From assembly GCA_964481775.1 (NCBI GenBank), contig CAYZUX010000006.1, forward strand, positions 11,063 through 75,062: a stretch of DNA of 64,000 nucleotides. Direction: 5' to 3'. Shown in pieces: positions 33,842-42,571 of the stretch (positions within the stretch are counted from its first letter, which is position 1; each line of letters begins with the position of its first letter). The translations under genes were made by a program, and so were the position numbers. A model generated the notes under the pieces. The model saw nothing but the letters and a program-made list of their open reading frames with translations, was not told where the DNA came from and did no database searches. This stretch comes from OLB16 sp964481775. GTDB lineage: Bacteria; Hinthialibacterota; Hinthialibacteria; OLB16.

Positions 33842-36322
33842 ATGGCTTGGGATGTAATCCGTAGACGGGGCCCCTATTACGGGGTGTTTCTTTTGGCCTT
33901 GGCGGGGCTGATGTATGAGATCCTCCTGGTCCGGGTCTTCAGCGTCACCATGTGGTACCCCTATGCCTTCGCGGCCATCTCCATCGCCATGCTGGGATTG
34001 TCGGCCGGAGCCAATCTGGTCTACCTGTTCCCGGCCTACTTCCGTCTCGAGAAGTCCAAATATCACCTCTCGCTCTACTCCTTTGGTTTCTCGGCCTCCA
34101 TGGCACTCTGCTTCCTCTCGTATCTGTGTATTCCCATCATCGAACCCAAAGAGATCAGCCTGGTGGATTATTTTTCTATGCTGCTGGTCTACTTTGTGGC
34201 GTCGATCCCGTTTGTCTTCGCGGGGATCTGCTCCTGCCTGGCCTTGACTCGTTTCCCCTCGCAGGTGAGCAAGCTTTACAGCGCCGACCTCGCGGGGGCC
34301 GCGATGGGGTGCCTGTTGCTGCTGTTGACACTGGAAATTCTCGATGGCCCGACAGCGGTCATCTTCGCCGCATTCCTGGCGGCCCTGGCCTCCCTTGCTT
34401 TTCTTTCAGAGGGACGCTCCCTGGTGCTGCGTCAATTCGCTTCTGCCCTTGCGATCCTCCTGATCGTCCTGGTGGTCGTGAATGAAGTCCGGTCCTTCCA
34501 GAGCACTCCTTTCCTGAAACTCCGCTGGGTAAAAGGGAAGCTTGAACCCACACCCCTGTATGAGAAGTGGAATGCCTTTTCGCGAGTCCAGGTGGTGGGA
34601 AATGAGGTTGTGGAGAGTAAGCCTAGAGGGTGGGGGATCAGCCCGACTTTCATCCCTACTACAAATGTCCGTCAGCTCGAATTGACCATCGATGCGGGAG
34701 CCCAGTCCACCATGACCTCCTGGGGAAGTGATTACAACCGTCTGGATTACCTCAAGTATGATGTGGTCAATTTCTCCTACCTGATCCGTCAGCCCAAACA
34801 AGTCCTGGTGGTGGGAGTGGGCGGCGGGAAAGACATCCTTTCCGCCTTGGTCTTTGGTGCGGAGTCGGTGGCTGGGATCGAGATCAATCCCAACATCCTG
34901 GAGATACTCAATAACCGCTACGCCGATTTCTCGGGACATCTCGATCAGGATAAACGGGTCCGCTTTGTGAATGATGATGCCCGTGGTTATCTCAGCCGCC
35001 ATGCGGATACTTATGACCTGATCCAGCTTTCAATGGTGAATACCTGGGCATCCACCAGCGCCGGAGCCTTTGTCCTGGCGGAAAACTCCTTGTATACGAT
35101 TGAAGCCTTTAGATTGTTTCTGGAGAGAACCAATCCCGAGGGGGTACTGTCTTTCTCCAGGTATCATGTCAGGGATTCGGAGTGGGAGCTTTTTCGTTTG
35201 ACTGCATTAGCTGTTGCCGCTCTTAAAGAGACAGGGGTCGAAAATCCACGTCAGCACCTGGCAATGGTGAGTTGTTTCACTCCAGGTGCTTCAGCGGGAA
35301 TCGGTTGCCTGATGGTCAGCAAATCTCCCCTCAAGGAAACCGAGATTGACCGTTTGGAGAGACTGGCCGCCTCCATGCGCTTTGTAGTGGATTTCTCACC
35401 ACGCTCTACTGTCTCCTCGACCTTCGAAAACATTGCGGGGGGACGTCCTTTCGAGGAATTCACCCAGAATATCCCAGCCAATCTGTCGCCGCCGACTGAT
35501 GATGCTCCCTTCTTTTTCAACATGCTCCGGCTCAGCTCCATGTTCGATAGCGTCTATTGGTCTCAAGGGCCATCCGCTTTCAACTTGAAAGCCCTTTTCA
35601 CCCTGGGGACCTTATTGATCACGGTTTTGATTTTTACCATGGGCTTTATTGTGGTTCCCCTGCTGATCCGGGCTGACCGGGTGAGTTTCAAGACATTCAT
35701 CCCGCTATTTCTCTTTTTTGGTTCAATCGGATCCGGGTTCATGCTGGTGGAGATCTCGCAGGTCCAACGCTTGTCAATTTTTCTCGGTCATCCCGCCTAT
35801 GGGTTGACTGTGGTCCTTTTCTCCTTGTTATTGGCAAGCGGCCTGGGAAGCCTGTTGACCCAGAGAATCAGTAATCCCGGCTTTATCGGTGTGATTCTCC
35901 TGTTGGTTCTGCTTCTGTTGCTCTGCGTCTATGGCTTTTATACACCTGGATTCATCTCCAGCCGCATCGGACATTCCAACTGGGAAAGAGTTCTCCTCTC
36001 TGTTTCAGGCCTTGGAGGCATTGGATTCCTTTTGGGGACTGCATTTCCTTTGGGTATGAAAGTGGCGCTTGCACGCGCCTCATCGTTGACCCCCTGGTTG
36101 TGGGGAGTACATGGAGCCACCTCGGTTCTGGCTTCCGTCTTGGCGATGATCATTGCGCTGGCAGGGGGACTTTCAGTAACGTTCTGGTGTGGGGTGGGGT
36201 GTTACCTGGTTGCGTTGGGCGCCTTCATCTGGGCCTGTCTGCGGGAGGGATACTCGATCGTCCCCATGCCAGAGAAATCCGAACCCGTGACGATTGAGGT
36301 AGAGGCGGAACCGGTGGAATAA
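33842..36322 (+). CDS. Membrane protein with an embedded spermidine-synthase-like domain
   Basis: An 826-residue fusion. About seven membrane helices (residues 10-215) precede a soluble domain with a Rossmann-type aminopropyl/methyltransferase core: VLVVGVGGGKDILSAL (SAM or decarboxy-SAM loop), VAGIEINPNILEIL (acidic residue for the ribose), FVNDDARGYL and YDLIQLSMVNTW. A second membrane block of about seven helices covers residues 570-800. Such MFS-like/spermidine synthase fusions are common in environmental genomes but their reaction is not known; the usual polyamine-site Asp positions could not be confirmed. No polyamine precursor genes are adjacent. It stands alone, divergent from a GntR/UTRA regulator. 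Confidence 0.75.
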   Translation: MAWDVIRRRGPYYGVFLLALAGLMYEILLVRVFSVTMWYPYAFAAISIAMLGLSAGANLVYLFPAYFRLEKSKYHLSLYSFGFSASMALCFLSYLCIPIIEPKEISLVDYFSMLLVYFVASIPFVFAGICSCLALTRFPSQVSKLYSADLAGAAMGCLLLLLTLEILDGPTAVIFAAFLAALASLAFLSEGRSLVLRQFASALAILLIVLVVVNEVRSFQSTPFLKLRWVKGKLEPTPLYEKWNAFSRVQVVGNEVVESKPRGWGISPTFIPTTNVRQLELTIDAGAQSTMTSWGSDYNRLDYLKYDVVNFSYLIRQPKQVLVVGVGGGKDILSALVFGAESVAGIEINPNILEILNNRYADFSGHLDQDKRVRFVNDDARGYLSRHADTYDLIQLSMVNTWASTSAGAFVLAENSLYTIEAFRLFLERTNPEGVLSFSRYHVRDSEWELFRLTALAVAALKETGVENPRQHLAMVSCFTPGASAGIGCLMVSKSPLKETEIDRLERLAASMRFVVDFSPRSTVSSTFENIAGGRPFEEFTQNIPANLSPPTDDAPFFFNMLRLSSMFDSVYWSQGPSAFNLKALFTLGTLLITVLIFTMGFIVVPLLIRADRVSFKTFIPLFLFFGSIGSGFMLVEISQVQRLSIFLGHPAYGLTVVLFSLLLASGLGSLLTQRISNPGFIGVILLLVLLLLLCVYGFYTPGFISSRIGHSNWERVLLSVSGLGGIGFLLGTAFPLGMKVALARASSLTPWLWGVHGATSVLASVLAMIIALAGGLSVTFWCGVGCYLVALGAFIWACLREGYSIVPMPEKSEPVTIEVEAEPVE

Positions 36323-36360
36323 TTGATTTTTCGCGCTACCTGCTGCCACCCGCGCTTGAG

Positions 36361-36783
36361 CTACTCCATGAAAAGTGGGACTTTCAGTCTTCTCATCAGT
36401 CGGTACATTTGTTTGTCCAGCGTTGCAAGGGGAACTCCGAGGGATATGGTCAAATGTAAATATGTGGCGTCATAAACGGTCAAAGAGTGCCTTTTGGCCA
36501 GGTTTCTGCATTTTCCCCATAGGTCATCCCGTGTCTCGACAACAACATGGATGGGATACATGGCAAGGTGGGACAGGAAAAAGGAGGTTTCTTTTTCAGT
36601 GATCCGTCCTCTTCGTTCTTGCATAAGGAGAACATTTGAAACTTCCAATAACCACAAATGGGGAACCACAGCAGTGGTTCCGGGATACGTCAGCGATTGA
36701 AGGATCTGGTTGGCATACTCACTGTCTTTATCCTCAAAACACCAAGCCATCGTGACCGAACAGTCGAGAACAAAATCGTTCAT
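36361..36783 (-). CDS. vapC: PIN-domain ribonuclease toxin, VapC-like
   Basis: A 140-residue PIN-domain nuclease, the toxin of a type II toxin-antitoxin pair. The acidic active-site set is visible: Asp in FVLDCSVTMAW, Glu in WLLEVSNVLL, Asp in LTVYDATYLHL and Asp in LATLDKQM. The start overlaps the antitoxin stop codon by four bases, the usual arrangement. VapC enzymes cut tRNA or rRNA; the target here is unknown. Confidence 0.85.
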   Translation of the reverse strand: MNDFVLDCSVTMAWCFEDKDSEYANQILQSLTYPGTTAVVPHLWLLEVSNVLLMQERRGRITEKETSFFLSHLAMYPIHVVVETRDDLWGKCRNLAKRHSLTVYDATYLHLTISLGVPLATLDKQMYRLMRRLKVPLFME

Positions 36784-37022
36784 CTTTGCCGGCTCAAACG
36801 AATTGCATCACAAATGGTCATATCGCCCATGTTTCTGCCTTTTCTGGCTCTAAGAATTGCCTTGGTTACACGTTCCAAGTCCTGTTTCGGTTTGCTTGGA
36901 GCCGGATTAAGGACAGCAACGGGAATACCCCAACGGGTGATGATGATGCTCTCGCCTTCCTGAACCCGATCAAGAAGTTGGGGGAGTTTCGCTTTGGCTT
37001 CATGGGATCCCACTCTATTCAT
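36780..37022 (-). CDS. Phd/YefM-type antitoxin
   Basis: An 80-residue antitoxin gene directly before the PIN toxin. The N-terminal part, VGSHEAKAKLPQLLDRVQEG followed by IIITRWGIPVAVL, is the Phd/YefM DNA-binding fold. The basic C-terminal tail would wrap the toxin. The pair lies 96 bases downstream of the ABC permease gene on the same strand, but probably has its own autoregulated promoter. Confidence 0.85.
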   Translation of the reverse strand: MNRVGSHEAKAKLPQLLDRVQEGESIIITRWGIPVAVLNPAPSKPKQDLERVTKAILRARKGRNMGDMTICDAIRLSRQR

Positions 37023-37118
37023 ACACGCAACTCCAATCGTTTTTCCGATTCTACGGATGATTCTATTACGGTTTTCACATACTTGGAGGGTGCGACTGTT
37101 CGACTCATTTCCACTTGC

Positions 37119-38060
37119 TCACCACCTGCGTGAGGTCAACTCATTGATAACCGCCATCGCGATGACCACCATCCCCATCAGGATGGTCTGGCCCTGTTGC
37201 GGAAAACCAGTCAGATCGAGTCCGTATCGAAGGGTTCCCACCACAAGCAATCCGAGTCCTGTTCCCAGCACAGATCCATTTCCGCCGGTGATCCGTGTGC
37301 CACCCACCACAACTGCCGCAATGGTTTCCATTTCCAGAGTACCTGCATGCTCGGGATTGGCTGTGGCAAAACGTGCCACGTAGATGGGTGCGGCGATACC
37401 ACACATCAGACCTGAGAAGGTATAAAACGCCATCTTCAGTTTCCGGGTTGGAATCGCTGAAAACTCCGCTGCCGTTTGATTCGCACCGATAGCGATCGCG
37501 TAGCGCCCAATCCAACTCTTCTTGAAAACAATATGTCCGATAAGGATCACGGCCACCAGGAACAGGAAGGTGTAGGGAACATAACCGATTGTGCTCTCCG
37601 AAATCTGGAGGAACTCAGGAGGAAGTTTCCTGACTGGATCGGCTGAGGAAATCCCCAAAGCAAGTCCCCGGTACAAGGCGCGTGTTGCCAGGGTCACCAC
37701 CAGGGGGGCTATCCCGAGAAAGCTCCCCAGCCATCCATTCACCGCGCCTGCCAACGTTCCGGTCAGGATCGCCAGCCCCACCGCTGACCAGATACCGATT
37801 TCCAGGTCCCGCCAGGCTGTTCCCATGACGATCGCAGACAGAACCAGCATCGACCCGACTGAGATATCAATTCCCGCGGTGCAGATGATGAAAGTCATGG
37901 GGACCGCAATCAGGCCGATCTCGACCAGGTGCCGGCAACGGTCCGAAAGATTCCAGGGATCGAGAAAACCCTCTGCGTAGAAAGAGAAGAATCCAAATAG
38001 GATGACCAGAAGAGCCAGCAAACCCCACTCGTGTGGACTGAGTACCCGGGAAGGTTTCAT
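37119..38060 (-). CDS. Sugar-type ABC permease (RbsC/LsrC-like)
   Basis: A 313-residue membrane permease of the ribose/AI-2/rhamnose class with eight to ten hydrophobic segments. Family blocks: FIICTAGIDISVGSMLVLSA, PLVVTLATRALYRGLALGIS, AIGANQTAAEFSAIPTRKLK and AAVVVGGTRITGGNGSVLGT. ATG 38060 overlaps the stop codon of the fused ATPase-permease gene by four bases and is chosen over an upstream in-frame start. Together with the permease half of that fusion it would make a heterodimeric channel. No solute-binding protein gene is adjacent, so the substrate is open. Confidence 0.88.
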   Translation of the reverse strand: MKPSRVLSPHEWGLLALLVILFGFFSFYAEGFLDPWNLSDRCRHLVEIGLIAVPMTFIICTAGIDISVGSMLVLSAIVMGTAWRDLEIGIWSAVGLAILTGTLAGAVNGWLGSFLGIAPLVVTLATRALYRGLALGISSADPVRKLPPEFLQISESTIGYVPYTFLFLVAVILIGHIVFKKSWIGRYAIAIGANQTAAEFSAIPTRKLKMAFYTFSGLMCGIAAPIYVARFATANPEHAGTLEMETIAAVVVGGTRITGGNGSVLGTGLGLLVVGTLRYGLDLTGFPQQGQTILMGMVVIAMAVINELTSRRW

Positions 38061-40555
38061 CGTCCGGTCCTCCGGCCCCGATGGATGACCCAACTGTCGA
38101 TCAGAACAGTAATCAAAATAAAAGCACCGATGAAAACCGGCTGCCAATAGGTGCTGATCTTGAGCAAAGTCAGCCCATTATTCAGGACTCCAATTAAACA
38201 AGCCCCCAGAAAAGTTCCGATCGCTGTCCCGCTTCCCCCATTGATGTTGCATCCCCCGATCACTGCGGCTGCGATGGCCTGGAGTTCAAGACCCTCGCCT
38301 GCACTGGACTGCAATTTGCCGTAATAGGCCCCCCACATGACCGAGGCCAGGCCCACCATGGCGCCACTTAATGCGAAACTGAGAATCAAAAGGCGTGAGG
38401 TGGGTAATCCGATTTGCGCTGCAGCGGTCTTTGAATTGCCAGCTGCGAGAATCTGACGTCCAAAAGTGCTCCTCTGGAGCAATGCCCAGGCAATCACCAG
38501 GACTGCCATTGCGAACCAGACCACTCGCGGAACTCCCAGCAGGAATCCATCTCCAAGTGCACGGTAGGATTCGGGGAGGTTGGTCACCTCATAACCGCCG
38601 GTGAGTTGACGCATCAGCCCACGGTAAATGGTCAATCCCGCCAATGTGACAATAATCGGGTGGACATGCCCAAGCAGACTGACTCCCATATTCAAGCCAC
38701 CCAGAACTCCCCCAAAGACTACAGCCAGAAGGAGGCAGGCTAAGGTTGGTATTCCATTGACTGCCGCCAGCCCCGCACCGGCTCCCACCAGACCAAGCAT
38801 AGAACCTACGGAGATGTCAATTCCTCCTCCCCCGATCACAAAGGTTGCCCCCAATGCGGCAACAGTCAGGATAGAAACCGAACTGAGGACATCCGCTATG
38901 TTCGAAAAAGTCACAAACTCATCCCATTTCAGAAATGCCAGGATTCCCATCACCAGGAGTAATGCAAGACCGATTCCTGCCTCACGGAAAAGAGAGAGAT
39001 CCAGCTTGCCTGTCCTGGAACCTGCTCCCCGGTTTTTCTCCGTATGAGTCTGATCCTTGGTGGGGAAGGCTGCGGCTGCCACCTTCTCGGCGGAGTCCTT
39101 GTGGGGGTCAAACTCGCCCACCAGCTTCCCCTCTGACATGACCGCCACACGGTCACTCATGGCCATGACTTCGGGCAGGTCGGATGAGATCAGGAGGACA
39201 CCCTTGCCGGCGGCTGTCAAGTCCGCTATCAAGCGATGAATCTCGGCCTTGGCTCCGACATCAACACCACGGGTAGGCTCATCAAGCAGCAGGACCTCCG
39301 GTGCTGTCTCCAACCAGCGTCCCAACACAACCTTCTGCTGGTTGCCGCCCGAAAGGGTTTCAATCGGGACCTCGGGACCATCGGTCTTGACACGGGTTTG
39401 TTGGAGGATTCTGTGGGTGGCAGATTTTTCCTGCTTATCAGAGACCAGTGTGAATTTACACAAACGACGCAAGACCGCCACGACACCATTTTCCCTGACT
39501 GTGAGCTCCCTGAAAATCCCCTGATTGAGACGATCTTCGGGAAGGTATGCGATTCCATTCCGGACAGCACTTTGAGGGGAACGCCCATCGATTCCCCGGC
39601 CATTTAAAAGGATTTTACCTTCTGAGTGGGAGCGGATCCCGAAAATTGCCTGAGCGAACTCGCTTCTGCCGGCCCCCACGAGACCATAGAGGCCTACAGT
39701 TTCCCCACGCCTTAATGTAAGACTGACGTCCTGGAATATTCCCGATGCATCTGAGAGTCCCTGGGTCTGAAGTACCGGCTCCCCCGGCGAGGATTGGCGT
39801 TCCGGAAAAAATTGCGAGACAGTTCGACCGACCATGCCATGCACCAAATCATCCATGTCGATTTCGTGGATCGGCCTTGTCCAGACATGTGTTCCATCCC
39901 GCAACACAGTGACCCGGTCGCAGAGATTCAAGACTTCCTCGAGACGATGGCTGACATAGACAATCGCCATCCCCATCGCCCGCAGCCGTTTGACCTGCTC
40001 AAAGAGAATCTGGCACTCACGATGGGTCAGGGAAGCAGTGGGTTCATCCAGGAAAAGGAGCGTCGCCTTCTGGTGGATGGCAGAGGCAATCTGAGCCAGC
40101 ACCCTTTGGGCAACCGAGAGATTCCGCGCACGCCCTTTGACCGGTAACGATTCGCCCAGGATGGATAATGCCTCCGAGGCAGTCTGGTAAGTCTTATGCC
40201 AGTTGACCCACCCCGGAAGCACGGTTGGAAGCCCGGGGCCAAGAAGCATGTTTTCAGCCAGGGAAAGGTCCGCGAAAAGCTCAGCCTCCTGATGCACGAC
40301 CGCAATACCCGCTTCGGTTGCTTGACGTGGATTGGAAAAGATCAGAGGCTGGGAGCCAAGAACCAAGGTTCCGGAATCGGGTTTGTGGACCCCTGTTGAA
40401 ATGTTAATGAAGGTACTTTTCCCGGCACCATTTTCCCCAACAAGACCCAATACCTCTCCCCGGTATACGGTGAGATCGATGCCAGACAGGGCTTGGACAC
40501 CGCCAAAGGTCTTTGCAATTCCGCGAGCTTCAAACCATGGTTGTCCGGTTGTCAT
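38057..40555 (-). CDS. Fused sugar ABC ATPase (two domains) and permease
   Basis: An 832-residue fusion of an RbsA-type double ATPase and an RbsC-type permease, normally two separate proteins of about 500 and 320 residues. First ATPase: Walker A GLVGENGAGKSTF, an altered signature NLSVAQRVLAQI, Walker B LLFLDEPTASL. Second ATPase: degenerate Walker A GLVGAGRSEF (normal for this class), signature TLSGGNQQKVVLG, LLLDEPTRGVDVG. A Lys/Arg/Thr-rich linker (about 500-525) leads to about ten membrane segments with GGGGIDISVGSMLGL and AAVIGGCNINGGSGTAIGT. No stop codon interrupts the junction. The partner permease follows with a four-base overlap. Confidence 0.9.
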   Translation of the reverse strand: MTTGQPWFEARGIAKTFGGVQALSGIDLTVYRGEVLGLVGENGAGKSTFINISTGVHKPDSGTLVLGSQPLIFSNPRQATEAGIAVVHQEAELFADLSLAENMLLGPGLPTVLPGWVNWHKTYQTASEALSILGESLPVKGRARNLSVAQRVLAQIASAIHQKATLLFLDEPTASLTHRECQILFEQVKRLRAMGMAIVYVSHRLEEVLNLCDRVTVLRDGTHVWTRPIHEIDMDDLVHGMVGRTVSQFFPERQSSPGEPVLQTQGLSDASGIFQDVSLTLRRGETVGLYGLVGAGRSEFAQAIFGIRSHSEGKILLNGRGIDGRSPQSAVRNGIAYLPEDRLNQGIFRELTVRENGVVAVLRRLCKFTLVSDKQEKSATHRILQQTRVKTDGPEVPIETLSGGNQQKVVLGRWLETAPEVLLLDEPTRGVDVGAKAEIHRLIADLTAAGKGVLLISSDLPEVMAMSDRVAVMSEGKLVGEFDPHKDSAEKVAAAAFPTKDQTHTEKNRGAGSRTGKLDLSLFREAGIGLALLLVMGILAFLKWDEFVTFSNIADVLSSVSILTVAALGATFVIGGGGIDISVGSMLGLVGAGAGLAAVNGIPTLACLLLAVVFGGVLGGLNMGVSLLGHVHPIIVTLAGLTIYRGLMRQLTGGYEVTNLPESYRALGDGFLLGVPRVVWFAMAVLVIAWALLQRSTFGRQILAAGNSKTAAAQIGLPTSRLLILSFALSGAMVGLASVMWGAYYGKLQSSAGEGLELQAIAAAVIGGCNINGGSGTAIGTFLGACLIGVLNNGLTLLKISTYWQPVFIGAFILITVLIDSWVIHRGRRTGR

Positions 40556-40698
40556 AAGCGCATTAACTTACCACAAATACCAGCAGGACTAAAGAAGTCG
40601 TTCATCCTTGACCGTGTGAAGAGTTGTTTCTACAGTCAAAGCCGGGAGCGGGTCAAGCGCTATTCCCAATCTGAATTTCCAATTGAGGAGGATTCCCG

Positions 40699-41433
40699 AT
40701 GAAAGGTGTCATTCTGGCTGGCGGTCTTGGGACCCGCCTGCGGCCACTGACCAAAATTACCAACAAACACCTGTTGCCTGTGTTCGACCGTCCCATGATT
40801 TATTACCCGATCCAGGCAATGATCAATGCGGGAATCGAGGACATCCTGATTGTCTGTGGTGGTAACCATGCCGGGGAGTTCCTGCGCCTGCTGGGGAATG
40901 GTAAAGAATTCGGCCTCAAGCACCTGAATTACACTTACCAGGAAGGAGAGGGGGGGATCGCCGATGCTTTGTCACTGGCTCAGTATTTCGCGGGCAAAGA
41001 GAAGCTGGCGGTCATGTTGGGCGACAACATCATCGAAAGAAATTTCCGAAAAGCCAGGGAAGACTTTGATGCTCAGAATAGGGGTGCCAAGATTCTCCTC
41101 AAAGAGGTAGCAGACCCCAAGCCTTATGGTGTTGCCGAGGTTTCGGGGGGGAAAGTCCTGAATATCGAAGAGAAACCGGCCCAACCCCGGTCGAATCTAG
41201 CGGTGATCGGAATCTACTTTTTCGACAACGAGGTTTTCGAAATAGTCAGGGGCCTCAAGCCCTCTGGCCGTGGCGAGTTGGAGATCACGGATGTGAACAA
41301 CGCATACATACAACGCGGCGAGATGAGCTATTCCATACTGGATGGATGGTGGGGTGATGCGGGCGAGTCATTTGAGTCGCTCCTTGAGGTGAGTAACCTG
41401 GTCCAGAAAACCGGTGCCAACAGGATGGACTGA
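40699..41433 (+). CDS. rfbA: Sugar-1-phosphate nucleotidyltransferase, RmlA/RfbA-like (short form)
   Basis: Probably glucose-1-phosphate thymidylyltransferase, which makes dTDP-glucose, the first step to dTDP-rhamnose for cell-surface glycans. It opens with the signature MKGVILAGGLGTRLRPLTKI and has NKHLLPVFDRPMIYYPI, AVMLGDNI (metal-binding Asp) and VLNIEEKPAQPRSNLAVIGI. At 244 residues it is shorter than the classical 290-residue enzyme, lacking the C-terminal allosteric helices, a form seen in many genomes. GAGGAGG precedes the start. It is followed by an RmlD-like gene after one base. Confidence 0.85.
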   Translation: MKGVILAGGLGTRLRPLTKITNKHLLPVFDRPMIYYPIQAMINAGIEDILIVCGGNHAGEFLRLLGNGKEFGLKHLNYTYQEGEGGIADALSLAQYFAGKEKLAVMLGDNIIERNFRKAREDFDAQNRGAKILLKEVADPKPYGVAEVSGGKVLNIEEKPAQPRSNLAVIGIYFFDNEVFEIVRGLKPSGRGELEITDVNNAYIQRGEMSYSILDGWWGDAGESFESLLEVSNLVQKTGANRMD

Positions 41434-41434
41434 C

Positions 41435-42277
41435 ATGAAAATACTCGTTACCGGCTCCAAGGGAAAACTTGGGCAACGTCTCTGTCGTGTGCTTGGCAAC
41501 AAGCATGAGATGCTTGGAGTGGATGTGGGTGAGGTGGATATCTGCTCGCTCTCCGCATTGGCAGAGTGTGTTCAGCAGTTTCATCCGGCTTCCATCATCA
41601 ATGCCGCGGCCTATACCGCCGTGGACCGTTGCGAAGACGAAGCGGATCTCGCGTTTCAGGTTAATGCGGTGGGGGTTCGCAACCTTGGCATCGTCGCGGA
41701 GAGGGTCAAGGCGAAACTTATTCATTTCTCTACCGACTTTGTTTTTGATGGGGAACGCAGCGGACCTCCCTACCGGGAATATGACCAGACCAATCCCAGA
41801 TCTGTCTATGGAAAAACCAAGCTGTATGGGGAGGTGGAAGCATTTCGTTCCTGTTCCAATGTGGCTGTCTTAAGGTTGTCCTGGTTGTATGGCGAGGGGG
41901 GGTGGAACTTCACTGATTGGGTGGTCTCAGAACTTCAGGCAGGACGGCAGGTGCGGATAGTCACTGACCAGGTTGGGTGTCCGACCTGGGTGGGTGATGT
42001 GGTCACCCAGGTTGAGAGACTCCTTGCCGAGGATGGGCGCGGTCTCTACCACTGTTCGGGACAAGGATTCTGTAGCCGTCATGAGTGGGCCTGTGAGGCT
42101 GCCCGTTGCGCCGGGCTCGATCCGGCTCATGTGGTACCTGTCACTTCGACAGAGTTCAAACAAAAAGCTCCACGTCCAGCCTATTCAGCAATGGATAACT
42201 TCTTCCTGCGGACTCAAGGGATTGAGTCCATGCGTCCCTGGCAGGAGGCATTGAGAGATCATATCAACAAACGATGA
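41435..42277 (+). CDS. rfbD: dTDP-4-dehydrorhamnose reductase, RmlD-like
   Basis: NAD(P)H-dependent reductase completing dTDP-L-rhamnose synthesis. Of about 280 residues, the N terminus is the Rossmann motif MKILVTGSKGKLGQRL, followed by ASIINAAAYTAVDRCEDEAD, LIHFSTDFVFDG, the catalytic Tyr-x3-Lys in SVYGKTKLYGE, and LRLSWLYGEGGWNF. ATG 41435 directly follows the upstream stop (TGACATG) and begins the fold. The rmlB and rmlC genes are not in the window, so the two-gene set is incomplete here. A hairpin at 42379-42403 lies downstream. Confidence 0.9.
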   Translation: MKILVTGSKGKLGQRLCRVLGNKHEMLGVDVGEVDICSLSALAECVQQFHPASIINAAAYTAVDRCEDEADLAFQVNAVGVRNLGIVAERVKAKLIHFSTDFVFDGERSGPPYREYDQTNPRSVYGKTKLYGEVEAFRSCSNVAVLRLSWLYGEGGWNFTDWVVSELQAGRQVRIVTDQVGCPTWVGDVVTQVERLLAEDGRGLYHCSGQGFCSRHEWACEAARCAGLDPAHVVPVTSTEFKQKAPRPAYSAMDNFFLRTQGIESMRPWQEALRDHINKR

Positions 42278-42378
42278 TCCCTCTAATGAAAGGGATATCC
42301 CCACCCATCCACCCCTAATGAAACCGAGGTGGGCTTCCTGGTGATTTTCCCATTTTCTATATTTTAGATGAATTAAAT

Positions 42379-42403
42379 AAATTGCCAGATTGACAGGCAA
42401 TTT
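42379..42403 (+). terminator. Hairpin downstream of rfbD, possible terminator
   Basis: AAATTGCC (42379-42386) pairs perfectly with GGCAATTT (42396-42403), with a nine-base loop. The stem ends in TTT and is followed by CCCTATG rather than a long T run. It lies about 100 bases after rfbD and 170 before the next gene. Confidence 0.4.
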
Positions 42404-42571
42404 CCCTATGTATAGGTTTTCCAGTGTTCTGCCAACCCTTGGACACCTATATGAATCGCCCCTCTAGCTTTTTCAAGGTCAGTCCTCAGTTTCCTTCTGA
42501 AAAAAAAGTTTTCCCTGTGGTCTGCATGACTGCACTGCTTATTCCCATAGGAGGTCTTTTTCAGAGTCACC

